From: Niastella sp966212235
GTDB taxonomy: Bacteria; Bacteroidota; Bacteroidia; Chitinophagales; Chitinophagaceae
Assembly (NCBI GenBank): GCA_966212235.1
Contig: CBIHPP010000014.1
Coordinates: forward strand, 1 to 64,000
Length of the DNA: 64,000 nt
Direction of reading: 5' to 3'
Below the pieces are notes generated by a model. It ran no database searches. It had not been told where the DNA came from and saw nothing but the letters and a program-made list of their open reading frames with translations. Shown piece after piece: positions 1 to 6,589 of this stretch (position 1 is the first letter of the stretch; every line of letters begins with the position of its first letter). A program made the position numbers and the translations under genes.

Positions 1-140
1 CCATGATAAGGGAAATGCGATCAATATCGCAAGGCCCACCAGGCTCAGAAAATCCTTTGACAACATGCTGGTAATACGACTGGCAGAAGCACCTACTATC
101 TTGCGTATACAAATCTCCTTTTGCCGTTGTTTGGCAGTTG
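1..140 (-). pseudogene. C-terminal remnant of FtsX/MacB-like ABC permease
   Basis: Read on the minus strand, about 140 to 1 translates as AKQRQKEICIRKIVGASASR followed by ITSMLSKDFLSLVGLAILIA and FPLSW. This matches the last FtsX domain of the roughly 800-residue MacB-like permeases common in Bacteroidota, whose usual text is RTKEIGIRKVLGAS...LLSKDFLKLV. The usual KEIGIRK glycine is a cysteine here. Upstream of the AKQRQ segment (140 to 260) the frame stays open but no longer resembles the family, and no start codon with permease sequence is seen, so the N-terminal 700 or so residues are missing. The fragment continues beyond position 1. I infer a truncated remnant; a rearrangement or assembly break outside the window is the alternative. 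Confidence 0.6.
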
Positions 141-420
141 TATTAATTGGGCGGCGTTTATTTGCATTCGGCGGGCATGTAGCAAAAATGTTCCGTTCAT
201 AAAGCAAAATATTGCTGCATTCAGTTATTATAAGGCCTGTGAAAAGTAATTTTTTCCGGTTTTTAAGTGAAAGAACAGGCAGATGAGTGAACCTGCGCTA
301 TAAAAAAGTCAGTTATTTGATTGTATGTGAACTTTTACTGAAATCAATGGAGTTACAATAATAATTATCTGCAAATGGGAAAAAAAATCTATTTCTGCCA
401 TCAGGCAATCAACTTCAACT

Positions 421-716
421 AAAAAGTAATTAACTTCTAATGAAAAGATGTTACAACCGGCAAAAAGTAATCATCTTCTCTTTAAATAATGTTAACTATG
501 ATAAAAAAAACTATCTCCAATGCAGAATATGTTATAACTGCCAACGCTGACGTTATGGCCCGGCAAAAAGTAATTATGACCCTGGGAAAAGTAATTATCA
601 TCCTCAAAAAAGTAACTATGACCCGGGGAAAAGTAAGTATCGTCCCCAAAAAAGTAACTATCGCCCGGGAAAAAGTAATTATCCTCCCCAAAAAAGTACC
701 TTTGGACCTTGCAAAA
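421..716. repeat. 21-bp phased degenerate tandem array, copy 1
   Basis: The word AAAAGTAAYTAT recurs with GTA starting at 570, 591, 612, 633, 654, 675 and 696, an exact 21-bp step seven times. Units alternate between a CCCGGG-type and a CCCCAAA-type 3' half, giving a 42-bp higher order. More degraded copies are visible near 426, 447, 467, 491, 531 and 552, and possibly from 246. Each unit carries an A-tract, so A-tracts sit two helical turns apart, a spacing expected to give intrinsic curvature. Because 21 is a multiple of three, both strands stay open. The plus frame 489-767 would encode 92 residues with a KV-x5 heptad, and its TGA overlaps the next ATG at 764 (ATGA). I treat that frame as a by-product of the repeat, not as a gene. 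Confidence 0.85.
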
Positions 717-763
717 ACAAGCAATCTTAATAACCCTCTAAATCCCAACCAACCCATCGTAGC

Positions 764-1317
764 ATGAGATCTATTTTTTTAATCGTAAATGTTTTACAAG
801 CCTGTAATGTATTTTCTCAGGATACAACATCTTGGAATAAGCATATCATTGATAATATTGTCACCTTAAATCTTCCGGATGGTGATTTAGAGATTATTCA
901 CCAATGGAAAGATTTACAGTTTATAGAGCGGAATATGACTCAGTAGTTTTCCTCTTCACAAAAATTGACGTTATTGAAACAGCTCCATTGGCAAATGATA
1001 GTGGTGATTTGAGAAATAAATATAGAGAGCTGTTACAAGGATTTATAAAGACTTCAAAAAAAAGCCAATTGATTGATAGCGGCCTGTTTAAAGAAGGAAA
1101 ATTTATGGGCAGCTACCTAAAAGGAAAAATGAACAATGAGGGGATCGATTGCTTCATTGAATATAAAGCCTACTTTTTGAATGAGGATACCTACGGGATA
1201 CAAATAATCTATCCTATATCCCAGGAACGTACATTAACAGATATGCGGAAAAAACTCCTGAACTCAATGGTTATCTCTCCATCAGTAAACCAGGTCAAAA
1301 GTGCAGTGAAGAAGTAG
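764..1317 (+). pseudogene. Small secreted protein gene interrupted by a frameshift
   Basis: The frame starting at ATG 764 begins with an export-type hydrophobic stretch ending VFSQDTTSW and continues through HIIDNIVTLNLPDGD, then stops at 944-946. The rest of a globular protein (YRAEYDSVVFLFTKID to the stop at 1317, about 130 residues) lies in the next frame, open from about 904. Joining the two near 900-930 gives one protein of about 180 residues: signal peptide, then a small alpha/beta domain. No heptameric slippery site is obvious, so a simple indel is more likely than programmed shifting. I do not recognise a family. It lies between two 21-bp repeat arrays, and its ATG overlaps the end of the open frame through the first array. 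Confidence 0.6.
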
Positions 1318-1550
1318 GTAAGATGACCATAATTGAAAATACCAAATAGTTGCGAAATGATCCCAGGACTGCTAAGTGGCATCCATATTACAGAAATCGC
1401 CATGAAGGGTTTACTTCACAGGGATGGTCAACATCAGCGGATTTTACATAATTGTTGAAGAATATATTCCAGGAATTCAAAAAACAGAATTTGGTTTTTA
1501 AAATTTGTTAATATGAACCATCCGGAAATATATACACAATTTCCCGTTTT

Positions 1551-1890
1551 AATTATGCATTATCCCGATATCATTATAGTAAATTCCAAACTCATTACGT
1601 TGTGTCCAGATTTCATTATGGAACGTCAGTAGCCAACTATGTGGTATCAGTACTGAATTATGCACTTTCCCTTCACAACTTTGGATCATAGGTGCGCAAC
1701 TTATAATTTAAAGTTAGCTATTTGTGTTTCATATTTATTTACTTATGAGTCATAGTTAGGCAGGGTTGCTCCATAGTTGAACCTGGATACAAAAAAGTTC
1801 GATCAGGATGCGGCATCTTTAGGTATGGATGTCGCATTTTAAGTTAGGGACACCGTATAGTTAGCCTTAAATGCGGCATCTTGAGCAAGA
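1551..1890. repeat. 21-bp phased degenerate tandem array, copy 2
   Basis: Anchors such as AATTATG, CATTATG, AACTATG and CTTAAATG recur at 1551, 1572, 1593, 1614, 1635, 1656, 1677, 1698, 1719, 1740, 1761, 1782, 1803, 1824, 1845 and 1866, an unbroken 21-bp step for about 16 units. Later units share GATGCGGCATCTT-like words (1806, 1869) and CATAGTTAGG/CATAGTTGAA words 21 bp apart (1751, 1772). Many units show two half-sites (TATG, then GCAT/GTAT/TCAT) about half a unit apart. The array contains stops in all frames, so the period is not kept by coding. With 1318-1550, where I see nothing else, it fills the gene-free interval down to 1939. Confidence 0.8.
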
Positions 1891-1939
1891 TATTGCCTGG
1901 AGTTTGCAAGAAATGACTGTGTGGAGAAAACGCTAACGG

Positions 1940-3094
1940 CTACAATTTTTTGCATAACTGCCCCAACACCATTATATAATCATACACCTTTTTTTTCGTA
2001 CCCTCTTCGATCTGGTAGTACCTGGTGCGCATGTGGTCGTAGGAAAATTCTGATTTTTGTTGAGTGGTAAAATGGCTGGTGAAAAATTTTAAGATCTCTG
2101 TATGGTTTGAATTGGTAATCATGCCAGAGTCTTTAAGCAACCGAGTAAGGAGTGCCAGTACGGGTACGGAAAGCGATGTATGCATTTTGACTTCTTCCTG
2201 CGCTTCTTTCTTTTCCGGAAGAGCCACTACTACCTGCAGGTAAGCCAGTTCCTGCCCGATCCAATCCAGGATGACTTGTTTGGCCGAAGGTTGTGCGGCA
2301 TGAAAAGGAATAATGTTTTGTTCCAGCAATTGGCCGAGCTGTTTCTGGAAGCCTCTTAAAAATTCGAGTCTGCATTCATCCGATTCTTTCTTTTCCATTT
2401 CTATCCTGATTTCAGAACAGACTTCGCGTATAAACGCCAAATCATTGAACTTCCAGCTAATGAGTAGTTCTGTAAGGGATGTATATACCGAAGGAGAGGT
2501 AGGGGTGGAAGCATAGCCGGAAATCTCTTTGAGTAAATTTTTAAAATACGACACCTGGCGGTAGCTTATTGCCGGTCCTTCCTGCAGGTGATGCAGTCCT
2601 TTAATGGATTGGTCCAGGACATTAACAAGGTGGGTATTTGTTTCCTGATCGCTTACTATTTTAAATAGCAGTTTCCATTGCTTTTTTATTTCGTGGGCTT
2701 TTCGAAGCCGAAGCGAAAGGGGGAGATCCAGGTCCCAATTAAAATGGCGGCCATAATCGTTTTGCAGCAGAACGATGATCGTTTCGAGTTCTGCGGCTAC
2801 TGAGCCGAAAAAATTTTTTAACCCGGGGGTAATCGATTCATGCTGCTGATAATGAAAAAGCAGGTTCAACAGGCCCGCCACTTTAATTTGATAGCGCTCT
2901 ACGAGCAGTTCAATTTCTTTTTCGGTTTTATTATAAAGCGTATCCCGCAGCAATTGCGTTTTCAAGACATCTTTTAATTCTTTTGCCATGGCCAGGTACC
3001 CCTCCGGTGCTTCCTGCGCCGACTGTATTAATAATGCCGGATGAAGCTCCGAATGCACCCATTGATCCCAACTTTCTATTGGATGTTTTTCCAT
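1940..3094 (-). CDS. Hypothetical protein with RteC-like C-terminus
   Basis: The gene encodes 384 residues, mostly helical and charged, with no signal peptide or membrane segment, so it is probably cytoplasmic. The last 80 or so residues (ALLTRLLKDSGMI, then ILKFFTSHF, then YYQIEEGTKKKVYDYI) resemble in layout the C-terminal part of RteC, the regulator of Bacteroides conjugative elements. This is a pattern-level impression; the first 280 residues are unassigned. It lies alone on the minus strand. The start at 3094 is the first ATG of an uninterrupted frame, and 40-80 bp upstream are three 11-bp iterated motifs (3133-3175) that could be an operator. The neighbouring 21-bp array and permease remnant fit an accessory, element-derived region. 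Confidence 0.72.
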   Translation of the reverse strand: MEKHPIESWDQWVHSELHPALLIQSAQEAPEGYLAMAKELKDVLKTQLLRDTLYNKTEKEIELLVERYQIKVAGLLNLLFHYQQHESITPGLKNFFGSVAAELETIIVLLQNDYGRHFNWDLDLPLSLRLRKAHEIKKQWKLLFKIVSDQETNTHLVNVLDQSIKGLHHLQEGPAISYRQVSYFKNLLKEISGYASTPTSPSVYTSLTELLISWKFNDLAFIREVCSEIRIEMEKKESDECRLEFLRGFQKQLGQLLEQNIIPFHAAQPSAKQVILDWIGQELAYLQVVVALPEKKEAQEEVKMHTSLSVPVLALLTRLLKDSGMITNSNHTEILKFFTSHFTTQQKSEFSYDHMRTRYYQIEEGTKKKVYDYIMVLGQLCKKL

Positions 3095-3132
3095 AGCTGC
3101 CGTATAAAATTCCGAAACCTGGAAGGAACAGG

Positions 3133-3175
3133 CAATACGTAACGGTACGTATTATTTACGTATTTATTGCGTATT
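3133..3175 (-). promoter_or_regulatory. 11-bp iterated ATACGTA motifs upstream of the RteC-like gene
   Basis: On the minus strand the words ATACGCAATAA, ATACGTAAATA and ATACGTACCGT follow one another directly, each 11 bp, and then an inverted TACGTATTG. The block ends about 40 bp before the ATG at 3094. Direct repeats spaced by one helical turn in front of a putative regulator are typical of cooperative protein binding. That is inference; no known operator is recognised. Confidence 0.45.
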
Positions 3176-3553
3176 CAGCAATTCCAGGAAGAAAGAGAAC
3201 GTGTTGGCAAGTCAAAAATAAATGAGGATGGAACAGGAAGTGCGCCGATCAGATAAGTGCTGGTGGATTTCTAATAACTGCATGGTTTTGGAGGATAACT
3301 GCAACGACCTGGTGTACGTTTTTCAAGAAACATTGACCAAAATCAATAAGTAAGAGCCGTTGCCTCTTCGACCCGGTGTACGATGGAATTGATCCTTGCT
3401 TATCAAATGGAGGTCTAACGGTTCTCTTTCTTCCAATTTCTTCTTTCAACTTTCTTTTTAGCTTCTTTTTCTTACTTCTTTCTCCATGCTCAAATCTTTT
3501 TTAAAAATTTTTCTCCGTGAAAATCATTGCGTTAGAAGGGCTACTGGTAGGGC

Positions 3554-3757
3554 TTATAAGGTGTATCCGGCGATTTCATAACGTTTATTTGCATTGTCAA
3601 ACGGCGCGTAGGTATAACCAGCCCGCTGGTACGAAAAAAGCTGATGAAGTTCATTGTTAGTAATGTTTCCAAAACATAGCAGACTGTAACCAACATTCGT
3701 TACAAAGCTGCCGGCCGCCTCGCGGAATTTGACAACATGCACCTGATGATGAACCAT
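3554..3757 (-). CDS. Possible small protein, 67 residues
   Basis: The frame encodes MVHHQVHVVKFREAAGSF and then a mixed, protein-like composition ending RYEIAGYTL. It has no signal peptide or clear membrane segment and I recognise no family. Support is only the balanced composition and the absence of a competing gene between 3177 and 3890. The rest of that 700-bp interval is AT-rich, with a pyrimidine-rich stretch at about 3420-3510, and I see no RNA gene in it. Confidence 0.3.
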   Translation of the reverse strand: MVHHQVHVVKFREAAGSFVTNVGYSLLCFGNITNNELHQLFSYQRAGYTYAPFDNANKRYEIAGYTL

Positions 3758-3896
3758 ACAGCAAGATTAAGTACAAAGTATCAAACAGTTGGTAGTTATT
3801 ACACGTAATGTTTGTTCAAACTTATTGGCCAATAATGTTTGTTTTAGGTTCTGTTGTAGCGGGTATTTTAATTTTTTAACTTAAAAATCTTTGTAT

Positions 3897-4508
3897 ATGC
3901 AAGACATAATATTAAGTATTTACAAGAGCTTGCGCGATATCGACACCATAGCCACAGGTTATCGCGTAGTGGAAAAAATGGAAGGGAATCCAGATTTTCC
4001 TGATGCGCCTCAAGAGCTGGCTGCAATGAAAAAAATGTTGCCAGACGCTCTATCGGCGTATAGCAATGCTAAAGGCCGCGACATGGAAGCTGTTCAACTT
4101 AAAAACAACCTGAAAGCGGAACTGATAGTATTATTGGCTGCTATTGCTGATTATGTAACCGCCAAATGTAAAGGGAACCGGCTGATGTTGTTAGGCAGCG
4201 GTTTCCCGATCTCCGGTGCTAGTTTCAGCCAGATTGAGCAGGTGATTGAACAACTGGAAGTAGCGTTAGGTGCTCCTGGCGAGGCTACCACACGTATCAA
4301 GCGGTTGCGGGCTGCAAGGGCATATATGCATCAGTGCACGACCGAGTCGCCCACTTCAGAAACAGTATGGCACAGCGAAGGAAGCAAGCTCCCGTATTAC
4401 ACTTTTAGCGGGCTTACTTCCGTAACTAAATACTGGTTCCGGGTTGTCGCCATAGGAGCTGATGGACAAATAATAACTTCTCCGGTTATTGCACGGGTTA
4501 TTCAGTAA
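3897..4508 (+). CDS. Helical N-terminus plus fibronectin-III-like C-terminal domain
   Basis: The protein has about 203 residues counted from ATG 3897; a TTG six bases earlier is in frame but less likely. Residues 1-115 form a helical domain (DIILSIYKSLRDIDTIATGY, then LKAELIVLLAAIADYVTAKC). The sequence GSGFPIS leads into a C-terminal segment with the look of a fibronectin type III fold (TVWHSEGSKLPYYTFSGL, then TKYWFRVVAIGADG). Small proteins of this layout are frequent in Bacteroidota, usually without known function. There is no signal peptide, so it is probably cytoplasmic. It is a single-gene unit closed by a strong terminator at 4538-4572. Confidence 0.75.
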   Translation: MQDIILSIYKSLRDIDTIATGYRVVEKMEGNPDFPDAPQELAAMKKMLPDALSAYSNAKGRDMEAVQLKNNLKAELIVLLAAIADYVTAKCKGNRLMLLGSGFPISGASFSQIEQVIEQLEVALGAPGEATTRIKRLRAARAYMHQCTTESPTSETVWHSEGSKLPYYTFSGLTSVTKYWFRVVAIGADGQIITSPVIARVIQ

Positions 4509-4537
4509 AACCGGTAGGTAAGTTGAATAGTTAATTT

Positions 4538-4572
4538 AAGGCCCCCTGATACTTCGGGGGGCTTTGGTTTTT
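4538..4572 (+). terminator. Rho-independent terminator
   Basis: The stem AAGGCCCCC pairs with GGGGGGCTT around the loop TGATACTTC and is followed by a T-rich tail (TTTGGTTTTTG). It lies 30 bp after the stop at 4508. Confidence 0.85.
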
Positions 4573-4664
4573 GTGTGGGACAGCAATAAACGAACCAGGC
4601 TACATTATGCGAAGATTCTGGAAAAGAATAAGTAATAGTATACGAGACGCTTAGGGTAAGTTTA

Positions 4665-4697
4665 TTTGAGACATACAAATGTTAAATCATATTTTTG
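4665..4697 (+). promoter_or_regulatory. Bacteroidota-type promoter for the DUF1016 nuclease
   Basis: TTTG at 4665-4668 and TATTTTTG at 4690-4697 are separated by 21 bp, matching the Bacteroidota consensus TTTG-N19-21-TAnnTTTG. Transcription would begin near 4704, leaving a leader of about 100 nt before ATG 4806. Confidence 0.7.
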
Positions 4698-4805
4698 CGT
4701 CAGTAATTTTCCCCCAACCAATTCATATTAATTCCCTCGGATCCTATTCTATATCCTGAAATGAATGGGACGTTTCATTATTCTTCTATTTTAAAACGAA
4801 TAATT

Positions 4806-6437
4806 ATGGATAGGGTTGTTGTATTTAATTATGCAGCAGTTTTAAGTGAGTTGAAGGAACGAATAAAGAATGCACGAGTACGGGCTGCACTTTCGGTAAA
4901 CAAAGAGCTTTTGCAAACCTATTGGGATATTGGTAATATCATATTGCAACAACAGAAGCAGGAAGGTTGGGGCGCGAAAGTAATTGAAAGACTGGCTAAA
5001 GATTTAAAATTAGAGTTTCCTGACTTTCAGGGAATTTCGATAAGGAACTTTAAATACATGAGGGCTTTTGCCGAAGCCTACCCTAATTTTCCAAATGTGC
5101 AAGCACCGCTTGCACAATTAAGTGGATCGGCTTATTCTGCTGAAAATCAATTGAATACAATTGTGCAAGCACCCCTTGCACAATTAAGTTGGTACCACCA
5201 TTTAGCATTACTCGACAGGGTAAAAGAGCCGGCTGTTCGGCAGTTCTACATTACAAAAACAATTGAGAACGGGTGGAGCAGAAATGTACTTGTGCACCAG
5301 ATTGAAAGCGGCCTTCATAATCGGCAAGGCGCATCAATAACTAATTTTAATGCGACTGTTGCCCCAGAACAATCTGATTTGATTCAACAGATATTCAAAG
5401 ATCCTTATTGTTTTGACTTTCTGCAAATGACAGAAAAGGCTAGAGAACGGGATCTGGAAAATGCCCTTGTGCAGCATATAAAAAAATTCCTGTTAGCGTT
5501 GGGGGAAGGCTTTGCATTTATGGGTCAACAATATAAAATGTTGGCAGGAGAAAAAGAATATATCCTGGATCTTCTTTTTTATCATACCAGGTTACGTAGA
5601 CATATTATTATTGACCTGAAGATTGGAAATTTTGAAGCGGAATTCATAGGTAAAATGAATTTATATCTGGGAATAGCAGATGACACTTTAAAAGGCATTT
5701 ATGATGAGCAATCCATCGGATTGATTTTATGCAAAACCAAAGACAAAGTAATTGCAGAATATGCATTACGAGATACCAGTAAACCAATTGGGATTTCAGA
5801 GTACAAGATTACACAATCGTTACCTGAAAATATAAGAGGGGAACTTCCCAGTATTGAAGAATTAGAGCAAAAAATGGATGAAGAGCTTGTCGAAAGCCGC
5901 AATCATATTGATCTCAGGCTAAGTGCTGTAAAAAATAGATTAAAAAACATAACTAATGAAGAAATCCAAACACCAGTAACCTTTACAATTCTGAAAGAAT
6001 TATATCATCAAGGATTACGATCTCTTTACCAATTAATTATTGAAAAGTTTGTTGATTTCAATGAGTTATTTCATGATTGTCAATATTATTGGGGTTTTGG
6101 CAATAAGCATATAGCCGACCTCCAACAGCTAGATGATAATTGGAAAGATGAAAACGAAATGCAAAAGAGCCATGAAATGTTTTTTGAATATCGTTTATTG
6201 GGTTTCCGGAAAGCCGGGACAGAAAGCTACTCAGCCCAGGTTCGATTAAGATTTGAAATAAATACTTATTGGTATGGATTATCAGTCACAGGTGATAATA
6301 ATAATCAACCCTTCCTCAAAAAACTTTATCATCAGGGTCTAAGTGATGAGGATAAACAGAATGTCGTTGATTATTTAACCAATAAGATACTTGATCAGAT
6401 AGAATGGATTGTAGGACGCATTGAGCAGAAAGGTTGA
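4806..6437 (+). CDS. DUF1016 (YhcG-family) PD-(D/E)XK nuclease with C-terminal extension
   Basis: The protein has 543 residues from ATG 4806 (MDRVVVFNY); an in-frame ATG at 4761 would add an uncharacteristic tail. Residues 10-90 are the DUF1016 N-terminal domain (LLQTYWDIGNIILQQQKQE). Residues 120-185 carry SWYHHLALLDRVK and ENGWSRNVLVHQIESGL. Residues 205-350 are the nuclease, with D255 in EYILDLLFY and D270-L-K272 in IIIDLKIG. Most family members end near residue 350-370. Here residues 385-543 add a segment with LYHQGL twice that I cannot assign. The usual palindrome-coded VQAPLAQLS peptide is present twice, 22 residues apart. The gene precedes the helicase-nuclease at 6590 by 152 bp on the same strand, so a joint defence role is plausible; the DUF1016 cellular role is inferred. 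Confidence 0.9.
   Translation: MDRVVVFNYAAVLSELKERIKNARVRAALSVNKELLQTYWDIGNIILQQQKQEGWGAKVIERLAKDLKLEFPDFQGISIRNFKYMRAFAEAYPNFPNVQAPLAQLSGSAYSAENQLNTIVQAPLAQLSWYHHLALLDRVKEPAVRQFYITKTIENGWSRNVLVHQIESGLHNRQGASITNFNATVAPEQSDLIQQIFKDPYCFDFLQMTEKARERDLENALVQHIKKFLLALGEGFAFMGQQYKMLAGEKEYILDLLFYHTRLRRHIIIDLKIGNFEAEFIGKMNLYLGIADDTLKGIYDEQSIGLILCKTKDKVIAEYALRDTSKPIGISEYKITQSLPENIRGELPSIEELEQKMDEELVESRNHIDLRLSAVKNRLKNITNEEIQTPVTFTILKELYHQGLRSLYQLIIEKFVDFNELFHDCQYYWGFGNKHIADLQQLDDNWKDENEMQKSHEMFFEYRLLGFRKAGTESYSAQVRLRFEINTYWYGLSVTGDNNNQPFLKKLYHQGLSDEDKQNVVDYLTNKILDQIEWIVGRIEQKG
5095..5185 (+). repeat. Duplicated palindrome inside the DUF1016 gene
   Basis: TGTGCAAG (5096-5103) pairs with CTTGCACA (5109-5116). 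A second copy, ATTGTGCAAG (5160-5169) with CTTGCACAAT (5175-5184), lies exactly 66 bp downstream. Both encode VQAPLAQLS in frame, and the DNA between them encodes 13 extra residues (GSAYSAENQLNTI). Duplication or insertion of a palindromic unit within a coding region is the simplest reading. Confidence 0.85.
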
Positions 6438-6589
6438 TAATGCGGTAAGTATATCTCTGTATTTTAAATTGTACAGATAAGTGGAAACTAATAGGGAAGT
6501 GTCTTTCACGTTATTTAAGTTACAGGGTTTCACCATTAAATTTTGGATTCTGTAGCTTGTTCTTTATAAATAAAAATTGTCACGGTCCT

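Noticed and set aside
482..757. Open frame on the minus strand through the first 21-bp array
   Set aside because: It is a consequence of the 21-bp period (a multiple of three); it has no start context and no protein-like composition outside the repeated heptad.
489..767. Plus-strand 92-residue frame with KV heptad repeats
   Set aside because: Both strands are equally open and the units vary at DNA level without regard to codon position, so I count it as repeat DNA despite the ATGA overlap with the next frame.
421..1890. Possible CRISPR array
   Set aside because: Units are degenerate and contiguous at 21 bp, with no conserved repeat of 25-40 bp, no unique spacers and no cas genes.
3222..3353. 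43-residue plus-strand ORF with several cysteines and tryptophans
   Set aside because: No start context, no conservation evidence and unusual composition; not enough support.
4761..4805. Earlier start for the DUF1016 gene
   Set aside because: The extra 15 residues do not resemble the family N-terminus, whereas ATG 4806 begins the usual sequence.
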